Virus record (IMG/VR): IMGVR_UViG_3300044899_000002
Location: 1-55,859 of that record
DNA: 55,859 nt
Reading direction: 5' to 3' (one strand)
Source of the DNA: a virus
The notes under the pieces were generated by a model. It searched no databases, was not told where the DNA came from, and saw only the letters and a program-made list of their open reading frames with translations. This document shows positions 48,028 to 55,859 of this stretch, piece after piece. Every line of letters starts with the position of its first letter. Within the stretch, counting starts at the first letter, position 1. The position numbers and the translations under genes were made by a program.

Positions 48028-48407
48028 GCTGCCCCCTCGGCGACGGGGGTGAACTGGCCCGTGCGGTCGTGGCCGGTGCGCAGGAACACCCACTCATCGG
48101 CCTCGCTGGCCCGCAGGTCGAACAGCCCGGCCAGGTCCTCCTCGTTGTGCATCAGCAGCCGGGCGTAGTAGGCGGTGAAATCGTTGGACAGCTTGTACTC
48201 GCCGTCCGCCGTCACGGTGCGGAGGCCGAGTTCCCAGCGGGCACCCTCGAACAGTGCTTTGACGCCCAGCCGAGTCTTGCCGGTGCCGAGCCACTGGCGG
48301 GACAGGTCGGCCATGACCTCGTAGACGTGGGGGTTGGCGGCGTGGAACGCCTCGAACCGCACGGCGATGGGCAGGTGCGCCACGGCGGCGTCGTCGGTGT
48401 CGGTCAT
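48024..48407 (-). CDS. Protein of unknown function, common in phages
   Basis: A 127-residue protein: FEAFHAANPHVYEVMADLSRQW, a TGKTRLGVKALFEGARWE helix, then YKLSNDFTAYYARLLMHNEEDLAGLFDLR. I recognise this pattern from many phage genomes as a conserved protein of unknown function. The start is taken at 48407, 4 nt after the helicase stop. Confidence 0.8.
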   Translation of the reverse strand: MTDTDDAAVAHLPIAVRFEAFHAANPHVYEVMADLSRQWLGTGKTRLGVKALFEGARWELGLRTVTADGEYKLSNDFTAYYARLLMHNEEDLAGLFDLRASEADEWVFLRTGHDRTGQFTPVAEGAA

Positions 48408-48411
48408 GGCG

Positions 48412-50118
48412 TCAGTTCTCGATGAGACGGTCAAGGCACCGGGCCACGAACTTGATGGAGATTTCGTCGGACAGCCGCGCCTTGGTCATGTCGGCATACC
48501 CGACGATGCGCAGGCTGCGGGCGAGGCCGAGCTGTGCGTCCGACGGCGGGGCGCTGCGCCGCCACTTGGCACCACGGTCGGGGAGGTCCTGGCCGGACTC
48601 CACGATCCACACCTCGGCAGCCTCCAGCGCCTCGGGCAGGTCCACGTATTCCGGCTCGTCAGTCTCGAACCGGCCCGAGCCGGTGACGCTGATGACCTTG
48701 CCGGACTTGGTGTTGAGCTGGCCGACGGCCCACGTCGTGCTCGCCGGGGCACCCTCGCGGCCAGGCCGGACGCCGCCCTTGGGCCACAGGAACACGACCT
48801 CGTTGGCACCCATGAGCGAGATAAACGGCACGCCCTTGGGCGTCTCCAGCCACAGCGTGGTGTCGTTGGCCAGCAGGTCAATCGTCACCATGTCCACGGG
48901 ACCCTGGCGGACCAGCTTGACGTCGCCCTCGCCGCCACCCATCGAGTCGTCCAGCGGCATCTCCAGCTCGGGCAGCTCGTTGCCGTCGGTGTCCACGTCC
49001 TTGGTGGCGGCACCGGGCAGCAGTTGCGTCAGGCTGACCAGCTTCATGGTGCGCGCGGACCCGGCGAGGTCCAGCACCAGGGCGTCGGACTTGCCGGGGT
49101 AGAGGCGCAGTGCCCGGCCCACCATCTGGCTGAACAGGTTGCGGCTGCGGGTCGGGCGGGCCAGCACCACGGTGTCGCACATCGGGAAGTCCGCGCCCTC
49201 GGTGAGCACCTGGACGGTGACGAGTGCCTGGTATTCGCCCGAGCGGTACCCGGCATAGATCGGCTGGCGTGCCTCGTAGCTCATCGCACCCGTGACGGCC
49301 ACCGCCGGGTAGTCCGCCTCGGTCAGCGCGTCGGCGATGAGGTGCGCGGCGTCCACCGAGGCGGCGAAAATGATGGGCGTGCGGTCGGCGGCGTGGAGCT
49401 TGATGGCGTCCACGACGTAATCGGTGGCTGCCTCCATGACCTCGGCGAGGTCGCCCTGGTGGAAATCGCCCGCGACGTTGCGCACGTCATCGAGCGCGTC
49501 CAGCCCCTCCACGCGCACGGTCTTGCCGTGCGGCTGGACGAGGAACCCCTGTTTGATGGCCCACGCGATGTCTTTTTCGTAGGCGATGTTCTCGATGACA
49601 TCGCCGAGGCCGATGACGCCCTGCTCGGTGCGGTACATCGTGGCGGTGAGGCCACACATGCGGGCGTGGTCGTAGCCGCCCAGCTCGCGGAACGTGGTGT
49701 GGAACCCCTCGGCCCCGGCGTGGTGGACCTCATCCCACAGGATGACATCGCGGTGGCCAAGCGCCTCGCGGCGGCGACTGGTGGCGAGGGTCTGGAGGGT
49801 GGCGAACACGACGGCGGCGTGGCTGTCGTCGGTGTCGGCGCGCACGATGCCGGTGTCCGCTGCCATGTTCGGCGCGACGGCGATGAAATCGCGGCGCATC
49901 TGGTCCAGCAGCTCGCCCCGGTGGGCGAGGGCCACGACGCGCTCGCCGCGCACCCGAGCGCGGCGGATGAGTTCCCCGATAACCGTGGACTTGCCCGAGC
50001 CGGTCGGCAGCACGACGCCCGTGCGCTGCGTGCCGTTCGCCCAGCGACGTTCGACGGCATTGGCCGCGTCGGTCTGGTACTGGCGCAGCTCGCGCGGTGC
50101 GGTGGGGGTGAGAGTCAT
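48412..50118 (-). CDS. DEAD/DEAH-box superfamily II helicase
   Basis: A 568-residue helicase: Q-motif-like QYQTDAANAVE, Walker A LPTGSGKST (38-45), DEVHH (129-133), motif III GLTAT, and QMVGRALR as motif VI. After the helicase core (about 1-330) comes a domain of unknown role ending in a short helical KARLSDEISIKFVARCLDRL. The start at 50118 gives a leader of about 98 nt that contains the long hairpin of promoter 13. It probably unwinds DNA in phage replication or repair. Confidence 0.9.
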   Translation of the reverse strand: MTLTPTAPRELRQYQTDAANAVERRWANGTQRTGVVLPTGSGKSTVIGELIRRARVRGERVVALAHRGELLDQMRRDFIAVAPNMAADTGIVRADTDDSHAAVVFATLQTLATSRRREALGHRDVILWDEVHHAGAEGFHTTFRELGGYDHARMCGLTATMYRTEQGVIGLGDVIENIAYEKDIAWAIKQGFLVQPHGKTVRVEGLDALDDVRNVAGDFHQGDLAEVMEAATDYVVDAIKLHAADRTPIIFAASVDAAHLIADALTEADYPAVAVTGAMSYEARQPIYAGYRSGEYQALVTVQVLTEGADFPMCDTVVLARPTRSRNLFSQMVGRALRLYPGKSDALVLDLAGSARTMKLVSLTQLLPGAATKDVDTDGNELPELEMPLDDSMGGGEGDVKLVRQGPVDMVTIDLLANDTTLWLETPKGVPFISLMGANEVVFLWPKGGVRPGREGAPASTTWAVGQLNTKSGKVISVTGSGRFETDEPEYVDLPEALEAAEVWIVESGQDLPDRGAKWRRSAPPSDAQLGLARSLRIVGYADMTKARLSDEISIKFVARCLDRLIEN

Positions 50119-50172
50119 GGTGTCGGTACCTGCCAGGGTGTCGAGTGCGGGAGAGGGTGAGGTGGTGGTGTT

Positions 50173-50245
50173 GGTGGCCCGGTCGCTCGGGGTCGCCGTG
50201 CGACCGGACCACCATGACGTTACCCGTAAGGGTCGGGATTGTCTA
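50173..50245 (-). promoter_or_regulatory. Promoter copy 13 with a 14-bp 5' hairpin
   Basis: Minus strand: TAGACA (50245-50240), 17-nt spacer ATCCCGACCCTTACGGG, TAACGT (50222-50217). Right after the expected start lies a 14-bp stem with one mismatch (arms 50213-50200 and 50186-50173), unrelated to the GGCGGG hairpin in sequence but in the same place. The TAG stop of the upstream gene (50245-50243) lies in the -35 box. It drives the helicase and following genes. Confidence 0.7.
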
Positions 50246-50407
50246 GCCAACCCGGCGGGTGATGCACACCTGCATGTCGTTGGCCCGAGCGTCCCGGTAC
50301 GCCCGCCAGACGGCGAGCAGGGAATTGCCCTCGTAGAGCATCTGGTCGTGGTACCCGTCGGGGGTCATGTCACGGCCCTCCACGCGCCACTTGGATGCCT
50401 TGCTCAT
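50243..50407 (-). CDS. Small basic protein, function unknown
   Basis: A 54-residue protein, beta then helix: MSKASKWRVEGR...LLAVWRAYRDAR. The start at 50407 is chosen because ATGA overlaps the previous stop. Its stop codon lies in the -35 of promoter 13. No family recognised. Confidence 0.7.
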   Translation of the reverse strand: MSKASKWRVEGRDMTPDGYHDQMLYEGNSLLAVWRAYRDARANDMQVCITRRVG

Positions 50408-50886
50408 CCCAGCACCACCCCGTCGGCAGACGCGGCGGCGCGGAACAGCGCCTCCAGGTCCGAGTACCCGAACAGCTTTAGCTGGTTGGCCGTGATGGTG
50501 TCCTCGGTGTTGGCCTGGAGCATGGCAATCAGCCCCCGATAGGACGCCACCCGCGTGGGGTTCAGCCAACCCTCGGGCCGGGCGACGTTGTTGCGCACGT
50601 CGCGGTCGTCGGGCACGTTCACGTACATGTTGCGCAGGTAATCGTGGTCCCCGGTGACGGCGCGGAACCGGCGCGCGTCGTCCGCCGTCGGTTGCTTGCC
50701 GGACTTGAGGAACTTGGTCAGCTCGTCGCGCAGCGCGCGGAGCATCGGCAATTTGTCCTGGTCGGCCACGATGCCGTCGCGGTACTTGGCGGCGTCCTCC
50801 TGGAACCGGATGTCAGCGGCGTCGTGCGCCTTGAGGGCGGACTGGGCGGCGCTGATCAGGGCGGACTTGTTGAACGTGATGGACAT
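50404..50886 (-). CDS. Helical protein of unknown function
   Basis: A 160-residue mostly helical protein (FNKSALISAAQSALKAHDAADIR; PMLRALRDELTKFLKSG). AGGAG with the CA-rich leader precedes the ATG at 50886. Position between the primase-polymerase and helicase suggests a replication accessory role, not shown by sequence. Confidence 0.75.
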   Translation of the reverse strand: MSITFNKSALISAAQSALKAHDAADIRFQEDAAKYRDGIVADQDKLPMLRALRDELTKFLKSGKQPTADDARRFRAVTGDHDYLRNMYVNVPDDRDVRNNVARPEGWLNPTRVASYRGLIAMLQANTEDTITANQLKLFGYSDLEALFRAAASADGVVLG

Positions 50887-50950
50887 GGGTGTCTCCTGTG
50901 GTTGTGTTCTCTTGCGTTGCGCGTGGAGGTATGCGCGCCCCACCTGGTGC

Positions 50951-53770
50951 TTAGTCGCTGTCGGTCACCTCGGCAGCGGCGGCGGCGCGGGCCATCTCGT
51001 TGGTCACCGTCGGGTCGGGGATGTACCGGGACCCCGAGGCCGTGCCGGTCAGCGTCACGATGATGCCGTAACGCAGGCCACGGTCCACCGCCAGGCCAAT
51101 GGTCTGTTTCCAGTACGCCGAGGTGTCGCTGCGACTCTTGGCGTAGGCGTCGGGCCGGATGGCCGCGACCAGCTCGGCGCGCGTTGCGCCCTGCTGGGGC
51201 AGGTCGTCCAAGTAGCGGCGCACCATGATGGCCACCTCCACGATGGGCGTGGGCAGCGGACGGGCCAGCACGATGTCCCCTTGCATCGGGTCCACGTCAC
51301 CGTTGGGGCCGGTGATGATGGGCGCGTTAATGTCGTTGCCGGGCCAGTTCAGCATCCGCAGCGGGATGGCGTCGTCAAGCTGCTCGGCGTTCTTTTGCTT
51401 GGTCGTCCACACCTCGATGGCCTTGCCGTTGATGTGGCCATCGGCGTCGGTGATGTCGGTGGTGTCCCACGTCGCGTGCCTGATCAGCAGCTCGCTGTCC
51501 AGGGCACCGTTGAGGGCCGAGCTACCGCGCCCCACCGAGGGGTCGTGCTTGCCGGTGTGGTGGACCACGCAGACGCCCGCGTTGGTAAGCGCCTTGAGCT
51601 TGTCGAACCGGCGCACCGCGATGCCGACATCGGTGGCGCTGTTCTCCTCCAGCCCCGAGGACATGCGGGCGAACGTGTCGAAGATGACCAGGCCGATGCC
51701 CTTGCGCGCGATGTAGGCGGCGATCTCGCCCCACGCCTCGTTCTCGGCCTTGACCAGGATGATGCTGTCACCCAGCAGCAGGTCGTCCGAGAGGTCGATG
51801 CCGTGCGCATCCTCCCACGCACGCAACCGCTGCACCGCACCCGACAGCCCCTCACCGGGGAGGTAGAGCACCGGGGTTTTCAGCGTCCGGCGACCTTGCC
51901 AGGACTTGCCGGTGGCGATGTGGCAGGCCATGTCCAGCACCACGGTGGACTTGCCCAGCCCCGGCGGGCCGACGATGCACGACAGGCCACCGTGCTCAAT
52001 CAACCCGTCGATGATGTACTCGGGCGGCGGCATGTGACGCCAGTGCGAGAACGGCGCGATGCGGGGCACGCCCGCGTGCTCGCTGTCGAACACGTCGGGG
52101 TCGGGGTCCTCCACCCGGTCGGGGTACGGACTGTCCGCAGGCGGCGGCGTGCTGGCCCCGGCGTCGGCCTTGCCGAAATCGGCGGGCAGCCCGGCCAGCA
52201 GCTCGTCGGGGGTAGCCGCTGGCGGGGTAGGTGCTGGCGGTGGGTCCCCGTACTCGGCGGCGCTGTCCATCGGCGCGTCGTCGGCGCTGGTGGGCTGGAG
52301 GTCGGACCCGTCGGCGCGGTGGCCCTCGGGGTCGTCCTCGTCGGCGCGGTGCCACACGATGCCCCCGGCCACCTGGAACTCGCCGGACCCGGTGTTGCAC
52401 ACCTGGCAGACCAGCAGCGGCGGGGCGTCCTCCTCGGTGACCGGCAGCGAGAAATCGCCGTCAGTCTTGGCGATGTCCTCCACCCCGGCGTGCGGGTTGA
52501 TGTCGGGGTCCACGCTGACCACGGGCGTGATGCCCATGTCATCCATCGCCTCGCCCACGTTGCCCTTGTAGCTGATGGCGGCGACGGCCTGGAGTTTCGA
52601 GAACGTCGCCGACCAGCCCGGCGTCCCGATCTTGTCGGTAAACGGCGGGGCGTCGTGGTCGGTCCACAGGTGGAGAGGCGCGTTCGTCTCGGTGTAGCGC
52701 CCGAGCGAGCAACCGGGATCGTGCGCGGTGGCCGACTTGGGACTGGCGTGCTCGCCCGGCGCGGTCCAGACGGCGCACCCGCAGGCGTCGGCGCGCGGTG
52801 CCGGGACCCACCCGAGGGGTTCCAGGATGGACGCCCATGAGACGTTCGCCGCCCACTGGTCCACCAGGTCGGCCAGGCTGCCGTCCTCGTTGCCGTCGGT
52901 GTTGTCGCGGGCGCGGACAATGCGGTGCTCGCCCGCCTTGATGATCTCGTCCGCCAGCCAGGGCGGCAGCTCGTAGACGTGGCCAAGCTGCTCGTAGGCA
53001 CCCTCGGGCCGGGTGCTCGGCGGGATGAGGACATACCGGCGGTCCCACAGGACGGCGAACCCGTTGTCACCGCCCCACGTCATCGCCCCGAGGTGGCGCG
53101 GCAGCACCGGCATCAGCTCGTCGGGCACCGTGAAATAGAAATGCCCGCCGTCGCTGTGCGACCAGGTGGACGGGTCCTCGGGGTTGGCCCCCTTGCCCAT
53201 GTGGCCCGGCGTCAGCACCGTCGGCGCGGGCAGCTCGGGGTCGTCGGGGTCCAGCTCGTTGGCCTCGAACCAGCGGCGCACCTGTGCGGCGGTGTCGCAG
53301 TCGATGACGACGAGGGCGGACCCGCCGACCTCCACCGCGAGGTTGACCGCCACAGGGGTGGTCATCACGATCTCGTTGGCGTCGTGGCGTTTCTTGTTGT
53401 AGACCACCGGCTCACCGACCGGCAGCCCCTCCTCGTCCACCGCGTGCCACTCGCTGAACAGCTCCACGTACCTCTTGAGGTAGCGGTCCAGGGTCGGCTT
53501 GTCCGAGGTGGCCAGCGCCAGCCCGCCTGCCGACTTGATGGCCCGCCAGTCCTTGCGCCCGGCGTCACGCGCCGCCTCCTGTGCGGCCTTGTCGTCCTTG
53601 TTGCGGGCGACGGTGGTGCGCAGGTCGGCGGGCACCTTGCTGTTCGGGAGGATGAACAGCAGCGACAGCCCGAGGTCGGCGGCGGCGCGGACGAACGAGC
53701 GCACGGCCTCATGGTCGGTGTTGTCGATGCCGGACCCCAGTACGGCCTCCAGCGGTTTTGCGCCCAGCAT
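50951..53770 (-). CDS. Primase-polymerase fused to RepA-like hexameric helicase
   Basis: A 939-residue protein. The N-terminal archaeo-eukaryotic-primase-like domain (about 20-260) has LVVIDCD (about 153-158) and SDGGHFYF (about 205-212), matching the Asp and His motifs of bifunctional primase-polymerases. A cysteine/histidine-rich linker (about 330-370 and VCQVC near 455) follows. The C-terminal ATPase has Walker A GPPGLGKST (about 601-609), VIFDTFARM and VVHHTGK as in RepA/KaiC helicases. It would prime and unwind at the replication fork. The start is the ATG at 53770, with GAGGAG upstream. Confidence 0.88.
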   Translation of the reverse strand: MLGAKPLEAVLGSGIDNTDHEAVRSFVRAAADLGLSLLFILPNSKVPADLRTTVARNKDDKAAQEAARDAGRKDWRAIKSAGGLALATSDKPTLDRYLKRYVELFSEWHAVDEEGLPVGEPVVYNKKRHDANEIVMTTPVAVNLAVEVGGSALVVIDCDTAAQVRRWFEANELDPDDPELPAPTVLTPGHMGKGANPEDPSTWSHSDGGHFYFTVPDELMPVLPRHLGAMTWGGDNGFAVLWDRRYVLIPPSTRPEGAYEQLGHVYELPPWLADEIIKAGEHRIVRARDNTDGNEDGSLADLVDQWAANVSWASILEPLGWVPAPRADACGCAVWTAPGEHASPKSATAHDPGCSLGRYTETNAPLHLWTDHDAPPFTDKIGTPGWSATFSKLQAVAAISYKGNVGEAMDDMGITPVVSVDPDINPHAGVEDIAKTDGDFSLPVTEEDAPPLLVCQVCNTGSGEFQVAGGIVWHRADEDDPEGHRADGSDLQPTSADDAPMDSAAEYGDPPPAPTPPAATPDELLAGLPADFGKADAGASTPPPADSPYPDRVEDPDPDVFDSEHAGVPRIAPFSHWRHMPPPEYIIDGLIEHGGLSCIVGPPGLGKSTVVLDMACHIATGKSWQGRRTLKTPVLYLPGEGLSGAVQRLRAWEDAHGIDLSDDLLLGDSIILVKAENEAWGEIAAYIARKGIGLVIFDTFARMSSGLEENSATDVGIAVRRFDKLKALTNAGVCVVHHTGKHDPSVGRGSSALNGALDSELLIRHATWDTTDITDADGHINGKAIEVWTTKQKNAEQLDDAIPLRMLNWPGNDINAPIITGPNGDVDPMQGDIVLARPLPTPIVEVAIMVRRYLDDLPQQGATRAELVAAIRPDAYAKSRSDTSAYWKQTIGLAVDRGLRYGIIVTLTGTASGSRYIPDPTVTNEMARAAAAAEVTDSD

Positions 53771-53771
53771 G

Positions 53772-54512
53772 TCAGTTCTCCTCGGTGGTCGTGGTGTCCG
53801 CGCGGCGGCGGTTGATGCCCGCGCCCAGCGCGAGGTAGGCGGTGGCGTCCACCCATGAGTCGTCATGGGTGGGGGTGTTGTTGAGGCGGGCCACCTTGAT
53901 CAGTGCCGAGCAGATGGCAACCTGTTCGGCGCTGACGGGGTGCCCGAACACGACGGCCCACAGGTTGCCGATGTCCTCGAAATTGTCGGTGGCGTCCCCG
54001 TAGTCGGCGTTGCGGTCCCCGGTGAACAGGGCCACGGCCTGCTCGGCGACCTCGCGGGCATAGTCGCCGGTCGGGCGCGGTGGGACCTCGAACCGAATGC
54101 CGCCCCGCTGGATGAATCCCTGGAGGGTGGCCCCGTGCTCGTCCTCGGTCATCGAGAACGGGCCGACCGATGCGGTGGTGTCGGTCACCGGGTCCACGCG
54201 GGGCATGGTGTACCCCACGGTGTCGGGGTGGTCGGGGTCGGTCCAGGCCGGGTGGATGCCCTCGGTGGGCACCTCGGCGTCCACCAGGGGGGACACGGTG
54301 TCGGCGGTGGTCCGGCCCTCGTTGCACGGGTGGCCGTCGCTGTGGGTGTGCGGCAACACCTGGCCCGAGGGCAGCGATGGGCACGGGGACGGCGGCGTCA
54401 TGTCGAACGGGCCGTTGATGTCGGCGGCGGTGCCGCGTCGGTTGTGGTGCTGACTATCGGCGGCGCGCTTGACGGCCTCGATGTCGGCGGCGATGTTGCT
54501 GCCTTGGGGCAT
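53772..54512 (-). CDS. DUF6378-like protein
   Basis: A 246-residue protein. The first 140 residues are Pro/Thr/Asp-rich and probably disordered. The last 90 (GDRNADYGDATDNF..IGNLWAVVF....KVARLNNTPTHDDSWVDATAYLALG) match the DUF6378/MazG-like phage domain of unknown role. It ends TTTTEEN because its last codons form the ribosome-binding site of the next gene (1 nt gap). AGGA precedes the ATG at 54512. Confidence 0.8.
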   Translation of the reverse strand: MPQGSNIAADIEAVKRAADSQHHNRRGTAADINGPFDMTPPSPCPSLPSGQVLPHTHSDGHPCNEGRTTADTVSPLVDAEVPTEGIHPAWTDPDHPDTVGYTMPRVDPVTDTTASVGPFSMTEDEHGATLQGFIQRGGIRFEVPPRPTGDYAREVAEQAVALFTGDRNADYGDATDNFEDIGNLWAVVFGHPVSAEQVAICSALIKVARLNNTPTHDDSWVDATAYLALGAGINRRRADTTTTEEN

Positions 54513-54622
54513 TGTGGTCCTGTTCGTGGTTGTGGTTGTGGGACAAGACTGGCCAGCCTAAACCCTTGCGGGGCAACTGATTACCAGCCACTAGATGTAG
54601 TGGTGGGGTCGCGCGTCGGGCG

Positions 54623-55859
54623 CTATACCTTGGCCCAAGCGTGCCCCATATCTGCTCGGTCGGTGCGCAGCACCGGGGTGCGCTTGGCCCACGCCGAGAG
54701 GAACGGCGGCGGCGTCAGCATGATCTCCTGGACGGCCTCGGCCACCTCGGTGTCCACCACCACCTCGTCGTGCATGGCGAGCTGTAGGTGGTTGCTCAAC
54801 CCCTGGCGGTCCATCTCCACGATTGTGTGCGCGAGGATGTCATAGGCGGACCCCTGGATGGTGTAGTTGACCGACTTGAACACCCCGCCCTCGTCCACCG
54901 GGAGGATGCGCCCGCCGACGGTGATGGTGCGCCCGTGCATGTAGCTGACCTCCTGCACTCGGGCCATCCACGCCTCGCACTTTTTCATCGCCTCGAACAT
55001 CTGCCGCCTGATCTGGGCGGCGGACTCCTCGGTGTGGCCGATGGTCGCGGCGAGCTTGGCGATGCCGGACCCGTACATCGTGGACAACAGCACCACCTTG
55101 GCGGTGTCGCGGTCGCATCCACACGACCGCATGATGGGGCCGTAAAGGTCCTCACCGGCCTCGTAGGCGGCGAGGAAATCCAGGTCCCCGGCCATGTTCG
55201 CCATCGTGACGGGTTCGATCTGGGACCAGTCGATGGACGTTAGCCCCTGGCCGTCGTCGCACAGCACCGCCCGCGCTGGCTTGGGGAACTGTTGCAGCTC
55301 GGGGGACCCGTAGCTCATCCGCCCGGTCGCCGACGCCCCGAGGGTGGCCACCTGCGGGTGACACCGCCCCGTGACGCTGGCCTGGCGGTCCACCTTTTCG
55401 AGGTAGCCCATGACCTTTTCGATGGTGGCGAGCTTGCGCTGGGACGCGGCCAGGCTGTTCACCTCGGCGAGGGCGTCCAGGTCGGCCTTGGTCGCCCGCA
55501 GGTTGCCCGTCGGCGTGCGCGGCCACGGCTGGGGCAGCTCACCGCGCTCGGCGAGGTACTTGACCAGTGCCGCCGCCTTGCCGGTGCCACCCTCCAGGCC
55601 GTGGACGGCCAGCTCGGCAACGGCCAGGTTGCGCTCCACGTCCACCTCCTCCTGGTACTGGGTGAGGTAGTCCCGGTTGACGTTGAGGCCGACCGCCGAC
55701 CGGCGCAGCATCACGCGGTGGACCGTCTCTTGCTCGCCGAGCTTGTCCAGCGCCTCGCCCCGCGTGCTGGCGGCGGCGTAGGTGTTCGAGAACGGATGGT
55801 CCAGGGTCCAGGCCACCGCCATCTCGCGCATCACCGGCTCAAGGCGCAGCGTGGCCACG
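54623..55859 (-). CDS. DNA polymerase I (family A), partial at window end
   Basis: 411 visible residues, 5' end outside the window. Polymerase motifs are in order: GRMSYGSPELQQFPK, motif A LTSIDWSQIE, motif B region KVVLLSTMYGSG, motif C AMHDEVVVD. In motif A the usual D-Y/F-S becomes D-W-S. The GTG at the very edge is probably an internal codon, since family A phage enzymes are normally longer and carry an N-terminal exonuclease domain. Confidence 0.9.
   Translation of the reverse strand, partial: VATLRLEPVMREMAVAWTLDHPFSNTYAAASTRGEALDKLGEQETVHRVMLRRSAVGLNVNRDYLTQYQEEVDVERNLAVAELAVHGLEGGTGKAAALVKYLAERGELPQPWPRTPTGNLRATKADLDALAEVNSLAASQRKLATIEKVMGYLEKVDRQASVTGRCHPQVATLGASATGRMSYGSPELQQFPKPARAVLCDDGQGLTSIDWSQIEPVTMANMAGDLDFLAAYEAGEDLYGPIMRSCGCDRDTAKVVLLSTMYGSGIAKLAATIGHTEESAAQIRRQMFEAMKKCEAWMARVQEVSYMHGRTITVGGRILPVDEGGVFKSVNYTIQGSAYDILAHTIVEMDRQGLSNHLQLAMHDEVVVDTEVAEAVQEIMLTPPPFLSAWAKRTPVLRTDRADMGHAWAKV

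Noticed and set aside
50119-50250. N-terminal extension of the helicase to 50250.
   Set aside because: The extension would translate the promoter and hairpin themselves; transcription is predicted to start downstream of that ATG.
1-55859. Queuosine or other DNA-modification genes, toxin-antitoxin pairs or anti-defence genes of known families.
   Set aside because: None of the visible products shows the motifs of these families; the unknown small genes are left unassigned.

Overview
This window is most of the genome of a tailed, siphovirus-type bacteriophage of an actinobacterium. The DNA is GC-rich throughout. The lysis cassette carries a LysB-type esterase with a serine-hydrolase Y-S-Q-G-S motif, an enzyme that detaches the mycolate-arabinogalactan layer. 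The host is therefore probably mycolic-acid bearing (Gordonia, Rhodococcus, Mycobacterium or a relative). No integrase, IS element or CRISPR array was seen. The window does not hold a complete genome: the last gene (a family A DNA polymerase) runs off the right edge, and a leftward promoter at the left edge fires out of the window.

Layout. (1) 1-5.4 kb, minus strand: about 15 small genes of mostly unknown function in short translationally coupled groups, plus a tRNA-like element. Each group is headed by a near-identical cassette: a TTGACA/TAnnGT promoter, a conserved spacer, and a hairpin at the mRNA 5' end. (2) 5.5-41.2 kb, plus strand: P-loop protein, large terminase, portal, MuF/protease fusion, major capsid protein, head-tail connectors, three membrane proteins, major tail protein, a tail-assembly chaperone, a 2,055-residue tape measure, and about a dozen tail-tip/fibre genes. 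This run is interrupted by two small minus-strand islands: a RuvC-like resolvase pair at 7.9-8.7 kb and one small gene at 14.0-14.3 kb. (3) 41.1-42.8 kb, minus strand: a regulatory-looking island with a small membrane protein, a small HTH protein, an XRE-type HTH protein and a zinc-finger protein. (4) 42.9-45.9 kb, plus strand: LysA (peptidase plus GH19), holin, LysB. (5) 46.0-55.9 kb, minus strand: replication genes comprising an OB-like DNA-binding protein, a RecB/Cas4-like nuclease, a DEAD/DEAH helicase, a primase-polymerase/RepA-like helicase, a DUF6378-like protein and DNA polymerase I.

The most interesting signals are regulatory. At least nine minus-strand promoters carry the same 5' hairpin (GGCGGG-A-N4-CCCGCC; arms invariant, loop variable) between the -10 element and the ribosome-binding site. 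Three further minus-strand promoters share the spacer operator but lack that hairpin: two appear to make leaderless mRNAs and one has a different long 5' hairpin. On the plus strand, eight genes have a TAnnnT box placed 6-7 nt before the start codon with no Shine-Dalgarno, again predicting leaderless mRNAs. The XRE protein is the obvious candidate regulator, but that link is inference.

Other unusual points: two paralogous tail-assembly chaperones, one directly before the tape measure and a second, with the T-type partner, about 9.5 kb downstream of the tape measure; an exact 20-residue repeat present 12 times in a tail-fibre protein; three tandem tail paralogues; a capsid protein with a scaffold-like N-terminus; a MuF-protease fusion with an internal start; and an in-frame dual-start nuclease gene.
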